Below are positions 52,963 to 59,760 of a DNA stretch of 64,000 nucleotides, in pieces. The translations under genes were made by a program, and so were the position numbers. Source of the DNA: HGM11416 sp045596285 (GTDB taxonomy: Bacteria; Bacillota; Clostridia; Christensenellales; Borkfalkiaceae); NCBI GenBank assembly GCA_045596285.1, contig JAZOCA010000130.1:1-64000 (forward strand), written 5' to 3'. Within the stretch, counting starts at the first letter, position 1. Every line of letters begins with the position of its first letter. The notes beneath the pieces are model-generated. The model was not told the DNA's origin, did no database searches, and worked only from the letters and a program-made list of their open reading frames with translations.

Positions 52963-53679
52963 ATGAAGAAGGGAAAATGGAAAATTGAACCCTGTACGGG
53001 GGTTAGTTATTTACGCAAGATGAAGAACTTTCTTTTTATAGAATTTGAAAGGATTTTTGGCGAGGAAATAGTCTATAAAAACGATTGCACGATATATAAT
53101 GATTTTAGCGGTGGAAATCCACAGTTTTTATTAAAAGATAGCAAAATTAAATTAACCCAGAAAAACTTGGTGTACTGGGCGCAAACAATTTACCAGCTTT
53201 CACATGAATTTGGGCATTACGCCATGCGCGCTTGTAGGGATACTCATTTTTATTTGAGTTGGTATGAAGAAATTTTTTGTGAAGCTCTTTCTTTTTATTT
53301 TTTAGACTGGGCAAGTAAAAACTGGAATTTATGCGAACTTTGCGAAATTTCACCCGCCTTCAACGTTTCCATTAAAAAGTATTTAAACGATATGATTCTA
53401 AAATCTGGCAACGATTTTTTTAGGTCATGCGATACTGTTGAAAAATTAAAAGATTACGAAAAAAATCACGTATATAACAGACCTACACATTTTCATGAAA
53501 CAAAAGCGCTATTTTACCAAATGCAACTTTTCCCTGAAGATATTAAAGAGCTTTGTAATTATCAAAAGTATTTAAAAGAAGATAAGGTGGTTATAAATTT
53601 TATAAAATGGCGTAAAGATGATCCTTTTAACAAACTGCTTTTAGTAATGCAAACGTTGCAACCTTGTTGGAGTGAATAG
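52963..53679 (+). CDS. Putative zinc metallopeptidase (HEFGH protein)
   Basis: A 238-aa soluble protein that I do not recognise as a named family. It contains QLSHEFGHYAMR with His81, Glu82 and His85, a classic HExxH zinc motif. A WYEEIFCEALSFYF segment follows about 17 residues later, and its Glu102, Glu103 or Glu107 could be the third ligand. No signal peptide or membrane helix is present, so it would act in the cytosol. AAAGGAA precedes the ATG. It lies between repeat copies L and M, downstream of a phosphatase. Confidence 0.75.
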   Translation: MKKGKWKIEPCTGVSYLRKMKNFLFIEFERIFGEEIVYKNDCTIYNDFSGGNPQFLLKDSKIKLTQKNLVYWAQTIYQLSHEFGHYAMRACRDTHFYLSWYEEIFCEALSFYFLDWASKNWNLCELCEISPAFNVSIKKYLNDMILKSGNDFFRSCDTVEKLKDYEKNHVYNRPTHFHETKALFYQMQLFPEDIKELCNYQKYLKEDKVVINFIKWRKDDPFNKLLLVMQTLQPCWSE

Positions 53680-53685
53680 AATAAT

Positions 53686-53720
53686 AAAACCGCGTTAATC
53701 GACTTATAGCGCGGTTTTTG
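53686..53720 (+). terminator. Terminator containing repeat copy M
   Basis: AACCGCG (53688-53694) pairs with CGCGGTT (53709-53715), then a T-run follows. The 14-nt loop TTAATCGACTTATA carries the repeat core. It lies 8 nt after the metallopeptidase-like gene. A possible decayed copy lies at 53758-53786. Confidence 0.88.
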
Positions 53721-53794
53721 TTTTTAATATAAATTTTTATGCATGCTTAAGTGCAGTAATTGATAAGCGTTTTATATAAAAGATAGTAAAGTGA

Positions 53795-53823
53795 TTGAAA
53801 ATTATATTTTGTTATGATATAAT
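53795..53823 (+). promoter_or_regulatory. Promoter of the anchored propeller protein
   Basis: TTGAAA (53795-53800), a 17-nt spacer and TATAAT (53818-53823), with TAGGAGAG before the ATG at 53853. Confidence 0.75.
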
Positions 53824-53852
53824 GAAAGAAAAGTTAAGTTGTAGGAGAGAAT

Positions 53853-54878
53853 ATGAAAAGTAATAACGTATTAAAAAAGATCGCTTTTGTATGTCTTATA
53901 ACGGTAGGAACGATAGCCTTTCTGTTTGGTGGGCTGGTAGGTTATTTTAAACTTCCGGTAAGTGCATACTATAACGCCTCTGAAAAGGCTTTTAAAATAC
54001 CAGGTCTTAAGGAAAATTTTGTACCGCAAGGTCTTTTTTATGATGAAAACGAAAAAATCTTTCTTGTATCTGGCTATAATTCTAAGGCGGACGTCGCTTC
54101 TGCCGTTTATTTAGTTAACGAACTTGGCGAAAGTAAAAAAATTAACCTTGCTTATTCGGACGGCTCTGATTTTTGCCGTCATTCTGGCGGAATTGCCGTA
54201 TATGAAAACTGGATGTACGTTGCAGGTTCTTCCGCCCATGCCATTTACGTTTACGATTATAAGGAAGCGATTGAATGTGAAAATGGCGCAAGTATCCGCG
54301 CGATAGGCAGTATTCCGCTATATAATAAAGAAGATAAAAAGAACGATTATATTAACACTTCCGCCTTAACGGTGGTAGGAGATACTCTTATTGTTAACGA
54401 ATATCACTATGGCGAGGAATACCCCTTATTAGATAGTCATAATTTTACTACTTCTTCAGGCGACGTTCACGGCGGTTATGCTATATTTTTTCAACTTGAT
54501 AGACGAATGGAATTCGGTACGGACGGTAGTATCGGCAAGGTGTTTAGTATATGTGATAAAGTTCAAGGAATGACCATTAATAAAGGTAAAATTTACTGTT
54601 CAATTTCTTACGGACTTGGTTTTTCTTATCTTAACGAGTATGTGGAATCAAACGTAAAAAAAGATGGAGAAGTTACTTTGCTTGGCAAAACTTATCCCGT
54701 ATATTCTTTAGATTCTTCCTGTTTGTTAAGAAGTTATAAGATGCCACCTATGGGCGAATGTGTAGCGTTTGTTGGCTCTGATTTTTACGTTATTAGCGAG
54801 TTTGCAAGCAATAAGTATATTTTAGGCAAGTTTACGGGTGCTTCTTGGTGTTACAAAACAGATCTTGCAAAAATGTAA
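53853..54878 (+). CDS. Membrane-anchored extracellular propeller-like protein
   Basis: A 341-aa protein with one N-terminal hydrophobic anchor (about residues 9-32) and an external domain made of repeated beta-rich units (FVPQGLFYDENEKIFLVSGY, GGIAVYENWMYVAGS, DSSCLLRSYKMPPMGECVAF). This looks like a six-bladed propeller of the strictosidine-synthase/SMP-30 type. No catalytic residues can be named with confidence. It has its own promoter and is followed closely by a YhhN-like gene. Confidence 0.7.
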   Translation: MKSNNVLKKIAFVCLITVGTIAFLFGGLVGYFKLPVSAYYNASEKAFKIPGLKENFVPQGLFYDENEKIFLVSGYNSKADVASAVYLVNELGESKKINLAYSDGSDFCRHSGGIAVYENWMYVAGSSAHAIYVYDYKEAIECENGASIRAIGSIPLYNKEDKKNDYINTSALTVVGDTLIVNEYHYGEEYPLLDSHNFTTSSGDVHGGYAIFFQLDRRMEFGTDGSIGKVFSICDKVQGMTINKGKIYCSISYGLGFSYLNEYVESNVKKDGEVTLLGKTYPVYSLDSSCLLRSYKMPPMGECVAFVGSDFYVISEFASNKYILGKFTGASWCYKTDLAKM

Positions 54879-54905
54879 AAGTGCGTGTATAGATTGATTA
54901 ACTGC
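54877..54905 (-). repeat. TAATCG/CTATAG intergenic repeat, copy N (diverged)
   Basis: On the minus strand GTTAATCAATCTATACACGC is followed by ACTTTTAC. It overlaps the stop of the propeller-like gene by two bases and is antisense to it, the only copy clearly in that orientation relative to its upstream gene. Confidence 0.5.
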
Positions 54906-54915
54906 ATGTTAAGAG

Positions 54916-55635
54916 ATGAAAAAAATGAAAAACATTAAAGAAAGAATATTAATTTTTATAAACGTAATATTTTGCTTGGCAGTTTGCGTTTTGAATTATT
55001 TTTATCAAAAAAGAAATTTTGATTATACTTTAAAATGTATTACCAGCGCGTTGTTTGCAACGTTGGGGATTATAAATTTAATATACCTTATTTATGCAAA
55101 GGTAAAGTCCGTTAAGTTTTATCTTTTTATTGCGCTCGGCTTGCTATTTGCATTTGGCGGAGACGTAGCGATAAATAAAAATTTTGTAATAGGAGCAGGC
55201 ATCTTTGCGCTTGGGCACGTTTTTTTCGTAATCGGTTATTGTTATTTGCAAAAGATTAAAGCCTTAGAAGTCCTTATATCCGGTGTTGTTTTTCTTCTTT
55301 CGGCGTGTTTTTTGTGTTTTAGTCCCATCGTTCAGTTTGAACCTGACCTGCTTAGGTGGGTTTGCGTTTTATACGCGCTTATAATTTCATGTATGTTGGG
55401 TAAGGCGTGTGCGAATTTTATTCGCCAAAAACAGGCTTTTTATTTAATAATTGCAGTTGCAAGTCTTCTGTTTTTCTTTTCCGATTTAATGCTTTTATTA
55501 GATTGGTTCGTGGGACTTTGGTCGTGGACGAACGAGGCGTGTATGGCAACTTATTATCCAGCGCTAATAATGCTTGCTTGTTCCGTTCTTTTTAAAAAAG
55601 ATATATTGTTTATTTCTAAAGAAGTGAATAAATAA
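54916..55635 (+). CDS. YhhN-family membrane protein (lysoplasmalogenase-like)
   Basis: A 239-aa membrane protein with about eight hydrophobic helices. It has the YhhN/TMEM86 hallmarks: an Asp in FAFGGDVAIN (helix 3), a His in ALGHVFFVIGY, and a second Asp in FFFSDLMLLL. TMEM86B hydrolyses the vinyl-ether bond of lysoplasmalogens. Plasmalogens occur in many anaerobic clostridia, so a membrane-lipid role is plausible. Two ATGs (54916, 54925) are possible starts, and neither has a strong ribosome site. Confidence 0.82.
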   Translation: MKKMKNIKERILIFINVIFCLAVCVLNYFYQKRNFDYTLKCITSALFATLGIINLIYLIYAKVKSVKFYLFIALGLLFAFGGDVAINKNFVIGAGIFALGHVFFVIGYCYLQKIKALEVLISGVVFLLSACFLCFSPIVQFEPDLLRWVCVLYALIISCMLGKACANFIRQKQAFYLIIAVASLLFFFSDLMLLLDWFVGLWSWTNEACMATYYPALIMLACSVLFKKDILFISKEVNK

Positions 55636-55647
55636 AGCAGGGTGAAA

Positions 55648-55680
55648 GTTGCGATAATTGCTCTATAGGCGGTTTTTTAT
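55648..55680 (+). repeat. TAATCG/CTATAG intergenic repeat, copy O
   Basis: Core TTGCGATAATTGCTCTATAGG followed by CGGTTTTTTAT, 13 nt after the YhhN-like stop and in the same sense. Confidence 0.75.
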
Positions 55681-55717
55681 TTTGTTTTTACCTAAAGTGT
55701 AGGCTAAGCTTAATCGG

Positions 55718-55746
55718 TTGACTTTATTAGATATTAGTGATATAAT
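55718..55746 (+). promoter_or_regulatory. Promoter of the 82-aa membrane protein
   Basis: TTGACT (55718-55723), a 17-nt spacer and TATAAT (55741-55746). TAGGAG precedes the ATG at 55799. Confidence 0.8.
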
Positions 55747-55798
55747 ATAAATAGAAAAGGATGTTTTGCCGTAAAGGTAAAATGATAGGAGCGTCACT

Positions 55799-56047
55799 AT
55801 GGAAGATAAAACGTTATTTGCGTTAATGTGTATTCTTTGCAATGCCGTTGGTGTTCCCTGTTTTATGCAAGGAAAAGTAAGAACGGGTGTGTGGAGAATA
55901 ATATTAGGCCATCTTACTTTTGGCGTTATTTTTATAATTAATTTCGTAAAGGGAATAACTCTTGGAATTAAGGTTTTTAAAATGACCGAAGAAGAGTATA
56001 GCCAAGTAAAAGGAAATTTAGATAACGGTATTCCGTCTATAAAGTAA
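55799..56047 (+). CDS. Small TM2-like membrane protein
   Basis: An 82-aa protein with two hydrophobic segments separated by a short basic loop (MQGKVRTGVWRII), and a charged C-terminal tail. The layout resembles TM2-domain proteins, whose function is unknown. It has its own promoter and a perfect hairpin terminator directly behind it. Confidence 0.75.
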   Translation: MEDKTLFALMCILCNAVGVPCFMQGKVRTGVWRIILGHLTFGVIFIINFVKGITLGIKVFKMTEEEYSQVKGNLDNGIPSIK

Positions 56048-56052
56048 AAGTT

Positions 56053-56077
56053 AGCGCTACGTTAGTAGCGCTTTTTT
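56053..56077 (+). terminator. Terminator abutting the next ribosome site
   Basis: AGCGCTAC pairs exactly with GTAGCGCT around GTTA, followed by six T. The AAAGGAG ribosome site of the ADP-ribosylglycohydrolase begins within a few bases, so that gene must rely on read-through or on this acting as an attenuator. Confidence 0.88.
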
Positions 56078-56090
56078 AAAGGAGAATTTT

Positions 56091-56921
56091 ATGTTAGGTG
56101 CAATAATAGGGGACATAGTAGGAAGCAGATTTGAATTTTCTGAAGATGATAACAGGGGTAAAGATTTTGCTTTCTTCACAAGCACTTGTCGCGCAACGGA
56201 CGATAGTTTTATGACTATTGCAATTGCAAAAGCACTATTTTTAAGCAAGGGCAATCTTGAAAAACTTCATGATTACGCTATAAGTTGCATGCAAGAAGTC
56301 GGGCGTGATCATATTAATACGGGCTGGGGCGGTGGTTTTTATAAATGGATTTTATCTTCTTCGCCAAAGCCTTATCAAAGTTACGGAAATGGCGCGGGTA
56401 TGCGCGTGAGTCCCGTTGGTTGGGTTAGTGAAAGCGAGCAAGAAGTAAAAACGCTTTCTAAAATAGTAACGCAAGTTAGCCACGACCACGAAGAAGGGCT
56501 TAAGGGCGCAGAGTGTGTTGCAATGGGCGTGTATTTGGCTAGAATCGGGAAAACAAAGCAAGAAATTCGCGAGCGGTTAAGCGAGTATTACCCTATTTTA
56601 AAGGACGAAACTTTCACGATAGATTCACTTTACGGTAAATATGGTTACGACGATTACGGAAACTGGGTTACTTGTCAAGGTAGTATCCCGCAGGCTATAA
56701 TTGCCTTTTTAGAAAGTGACAGTTTTGAAAACGCCGTTCGTTTAGCCGTTTCTATCGGCGGGGATTCCGATACGATAGGGGCTATGGCAGGTTCTATTGC
56801 TGAAGCATATTACGGCATTCCGATTGAACTTGAAGAAAAGGCTCTTTCTTATTTAAGCGAAGATTTACTTACCATATATTATGCATTTAACACTATAAAA
56901 AAGAAACGAATATTACGATAA
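56091..56921 (+). CDS. ADP-ribosylglycohydrolase-family protein
   Basis: A 276-aa DraG/ARH-type hydrolase. Both metal motifs are intact: ATDDSFMT at residues 36-43 and SIGGDSDTIGAMAGSIAEA near 222-240. It would remove ADP-ribose from a protein, nucleic acid or small-molecule substrate in the cytosol. No ADP-ribosyltransferase is seen nearby. The terminal Arg codon and the TAA stop lie inside intergenic repeat copy P, so the repeat forms the 3' end of the reading frame. Confidence 0.92.
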   Translation: MLGAIIGDIVGSRFEFSEDDNRGKDFAFFTSTCRATDDSFMTIAIAKALFLSKGNLEKLHDYAISCMQEVGRDHINTGWGGGFYKWILSSSPKPYQSYGNGAGMRVSPVGWVSESEQEVKTLSKIVTQVSHDHEEGLKGAECVAMGVYLARIGKTKQEIRERLSEYYPILKDETFTIDSLYGKYGYDDYGNWVTCQGSIPQAIIAFLESDSFENAVRLAVSIGGDSDTIGAMAGSIAEAYYGIPIELEEKALSYLSEDLLTIYYAFNTIKKKRILR

Positions 56922-56967
56922 TCGACTTATAGGCGTTTTTTTGCGATAATTAGTATAAAACCGCCTA
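56914..56967 (+). repeat. TAATCG/CTATAG repeat, copy P, with inverted partial copy
   Basis: Core TACGATAATCGACTTATAGG runs across the stop codon (56919-56921). It is followed by CGTTTTTTT and a second, partial inverted unit. TAGGCGTTTT (56930-56939) pairs with AAAACCGCCTA (56957-56967) with a single bulge, and the loop contains GCGATAATTAG. The rest of the gap to 57158 shows no further gene. Confidence 0.75.
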
Positions 56968-57158
56968 ATTTTATAGTTTATAAAAAAGTTACCAAAAGTT
57001 TATTTATAATATGATATGATATAGTAAATAATAGAAAATGAAAAATATGTATTATAAAAAACCGGCACAATAATGGATGATTAACAATAGGCATAAAGTA
57101 TGTTAAAACGTAAGCTTGAAACAACCATTTAAGGCGACGGGGAAAAAGGATCTAAGTT

Positions 57159-57893
57159 ATGTATTTAGAAGATTATTTGTGGTTCTTTATGGCGCTTGGC
57201 GTATGTGCGCTTATATCTGCTTTTGCAACTGTTAAGGTTCGCACAACGTACGCCAAATACGAAAAGGTTTTTACGCGCTCAAATTACACCGGTTATGATA
57301 CGGCAACTCGTTTGCTGTATTCAAACGATGTTTACAACGTAACGGTAAATAGAGTTAGCGGGCATTTAACAGATCACTATCATCCAACTAAAAAACAGTT
57401 AAATTTATCTGAAAGCACTTTTGGCAGTAACTCTGTTGCCGCCGTAGCCGTTTCTGCGCACGAAGTAGGGCACGTACTTCAAGAAAAGAAGGGGTATTTT
57501 TTTTATAAAGTAAGAAAGACGATCGTTCCTATAGTTAATTTAGGTTCGCGACTTGCAATGCCCCTTGTTTTGGTTGGAATTATTATTGATTTACTTGCTT
57601 TAACGGCAAATGAAAACGCGGGCTTTTACGTTGCAATGGTTGGCGTCGTTTTATACGGGCTATCATTTTTGTTTACACTTATAACTTTACCGGTTGAAAT
57701 TGATGCAAGCAAGCGCGCAAGAAAAATGCTTTTAAATCAGGGAATTCTTACTCAAGATGAAATAAAAGGGGCGAATGCCGTTCTTTCTGCCGCAGCATTT
57801 ACTTACCTTGCTTCAATGCTTACTTCTTTGGTTTATTTCTTAAGATTTTTATTGTACGTGTTATCGATATTCGGTAGGCGCTCTCGTAGATAA
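57159..57893 (+). CDS. yugP: YugP-like membrane zinc metallopeptidase
   Basis: A 244-aa protein of the YugP/Zn_peptidase_2 family. The zinc motif is AVSAHEVGHVLQ near residues 91-102, preceded by the family DHYHPTKKQLNLSE segment. Hydrophobic segments lie at the N-terminus, in the middle (about 120-180) and at the C-terminus. It is a membrane-bound peptidase of unknown substrate. AAAGGATC precedes the ATG. Repeat copy Q follows directly. Confidence 0.9.
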   Translation: MYLEDYLWFFMALGVCALISAFATVKVRTTYAKYEKVFTRSNYTGYDTATRLLYSNDVYNVTVNRVSGHLTDHYHPTKKQLNLSESTFGSNSVAAVAVSAHEVGHVLQEKKGYFFYKVRKTIVPIVNLGSRLAMPLVLVGIIIDLLALTANENAGFYVAMVGVVLYGLSFLFTLITLPVEIDASKRARKMLLNQGILTQDEIKGANAVLSAAAFTYLASMLTSLVYFLRFLLYVLSIFGRRSRR

Positions 57894-57896
57894 AAT

Positions 57897-57928
57897 TAGC
57901 GATAATCGCGCTATAGATAGGTTTTTGC
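57897..57928 (+). repeat. TAATCG/CTATAG intergenic repeat, copy Q
   Basis: Core TTAGCGATAATCGCGCTATAG followed by ATAGGTTTTTG, 3 nt after the YugP-like stop. TAGCG/CGCTA forms a small stem around the core. It is nearly identical to copy A at the left end of the window. Confidence 0.78.
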
Positions 57929-58100
57929 AAAAAATAATTAAGTAAAAATATAGAACTTTTGGTAAAAAAGGCAAGTTTTGGTCTTTAATTTTTAACAAAA
58001 GTTCTTTTTTTTATTGCCATAACTTTTTTAGTGTGCTAAAATATAGGGGTAAGAAGAGAGAAAGGGGTAAAAAAATAAGTTTAAAAGGAGAAAACGTCTT

Positions 58101-59495
58101 TTGCAAAAAGATAAAGAATTTCTTGCTAACGCGCCTATAGGGCGACTTTTATTTAAATTGGCCTTGCCGACTGTAACCGCCCAAATAATAAATATGCTGT
58201 ATAATTTGGTAGACAGAATATTTATAGGCAAAATGCCTGTGGTTGGCGATCTTGCGCTTACCGGTGTTGGCGTTTGCTTGCCCATTATTATGATCGTTTC
58301 TGCGTTTGCTGCATTAGTTGCTTCCGGCGGAGCGCCAAGAGCATCTATTTATATGGGTAAAAAAGATAATCAAACGGCAGAAAAAATATTAGGCAACTGT
58401 TTTACCTTGCAAATAATTATTTCGGTAATTTTAACTGTTGTTTTGCTACTTTTTAACCGCGAAATGTTGCTCGCTTTCGGCGCGAGTGAAAAAACAATAG
58501 AATACGCAACCTCGTATATGAACGTTTATGCAATAGGTACGCTTTTCGTTCAGTTAACGCTTGGAATGAACGCTTTCGTTACCGCGCAAGGTTTTACTAA
58601 GGTTTCTATGATTTCGGTATTAATAGGCGCGGTTTGCAACATTTGTTTAGACCCGCTTTTCATATACGCTTTTAATATGGGAGTAAAGGGGGCGGCTTTA
58701 GCGACTATAATATCGCAGGGAATATCTTGCATTTTTGTTCTTTCCTTTTTAGCTGGTAAAAAAACGCATTTAAAAATGCGGAAAGAAAATTTAGGTATAT
58801 CTTTAAAGATTATTCTTCCCTGTATTGCACTTGGTCTTGCTACCTTTGTTATGCAAGCAAGCGAAAGTGTAATATGCGTTTGTTTTAATTCTTCGCTTCA
58901 AAAATACGGCGGTGATTTAGCGGTTGGGGCTATGACGATTTTATCTTCTGTAATGCAGTTTGCAATGCTACCTATGCAAGGTGTAGCGCAGGGTGCGCAA
59001 CCTATTTTAAGTTATAATTATGGAGCAAAAAACGGCGTACGTGTTAAAAAAACCTTTACCATTTTGCTAATAACTTGTTTATGTTATTCGTGTGCGATTT
59101 GGGGTGCGGTAAATATAATGCCCGGTGTATTTGCGTCGCTATTTACAGATAGCAAAGAACTTATTGAAATTTGCAAAAAGGTTATGCCCATATATTTTGG
59201 CTCTATGTTTTTATTCGGTGCTCAAATAGCCTGTCAAATGACCTTTGTATCACTCGGCAACGCACCTTCTTCGGTTATGGTTGCGGTTGTAAGAAAATTC
59301 GTGCTTTTGCTTCCGTTAATCTACATTATGCCAAGATTAGTTCAAGATAAAACACTTGCGGTATATCTTGCCGAGCCCATCGCCGATTTTATAGCGGTAA
59401 CTTTCACGGTAATTTTGTTTGTATTCCAGTTCAAAAAGGCACTTAAAAAAATACAGCAAAAAGTAATTTTTAACCCGACGAAGAAGATATATTAA
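58101..59495 (+). CDS. MATE-family multidrug/cation efflux protein
   Basis: A 464-aa membrane protein with about twelve helices in two homologous halves, typical of MATE (MepA/NorM-like) exporters: PIGRLLFKLALPTVTAQI at the start, GAPRASIYMGKKD, and GVAQGAQPILSYNYGAKN in the second half. It starts at TTG with AAAGGAG 10 nt upstream. It would expel cationic compounds using an ion gradient. It is a single unit ending at the hairpin at 59515. Confidence 0.92.
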   Translation: MQKDKEFLANAPIGRLLFKLALPTVTAQIINMLYNLVDRIFIGKMPVVGDLALTGVGVCLPIIMIVSAFAALVASGGAPRASIYMGKKDNQTAEKILGNCFTLQIIISVILTVVLLLFNREMLLAFGASEKTIEYATSYMNVYAIGTLFVQLTLGMNAFVTAQGFTKVSMISVLIGAVCNICLDPLFIYAFNMGVKGAALATIISQGISCIFVLSFLAGKKTHLKMRKENLGISLKIILPCIALGLATFVMQASESVICVCFNSSLQKYGGDLAVGAMTILSSVMQFAMLPMQGVAQGAQPILSYNYGAKNGVRVKKTFTILLITCLCYSCAIWGAVNIMPGVFASLFTDSKELIEICKKVMPIYFGSMFLFGAQIACQMTFVSLGNAPSSVMVAVVRKFVLLLPLIYIMPRLVQDKTLAVYLAEPIADFIAVTFTVILFVFQFKKALKKIQQKVIFNPTKKIY

Positions 59496-59514
59496 AAGAA
59501 TACGTAGTTAAACG

Positions 59515-59558
59515 AAAAAAGGATGATTGAAGCGCTTTGCGTTAAGTCATCCTTTTTT
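59515..59558 (+). terminator. Terminator after the MATE gene
   Basis: AAAAAAGGATGA (59515-59526) pairs with TCATCCTTTTTT (59547-59558), and an inner AGCG/GCGT stem partly fills the loop. It can act on both strands. The gap 59559-59684 shows nothing else. Confidence 0.85.
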
Positions 59559-59684
59559 AATTATTTTAATAATTAAAATTTGAGCGGTTTTATTGTAAGA
59601 AGATGAGTTTTTTCTGTAAAAATCGCCAAAAAAGTGAATATTTTATGCTTAAACTCTATTTTTTTGCAAAATATTGCTGTATTC

Positions 59685-59713
59685 TTGCAAAGGAATATAT
59701 TTTATGATAAAAT
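59685..59713 (+). promoter_or_regulatory. Promoter of the acyl-activating operon
   Basis: TTGCAA (59685-59690), a 17-nt spacer and TAAAAT (59708-59713). AAAGGA precedes the GTG at 59761 by 7 nt. Confidence 0.6.
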
Positions 59714-59760
59714 ATATATTAATATATTATGCGCGAGTTTTTCGCCTAAAGGACGTTTAA

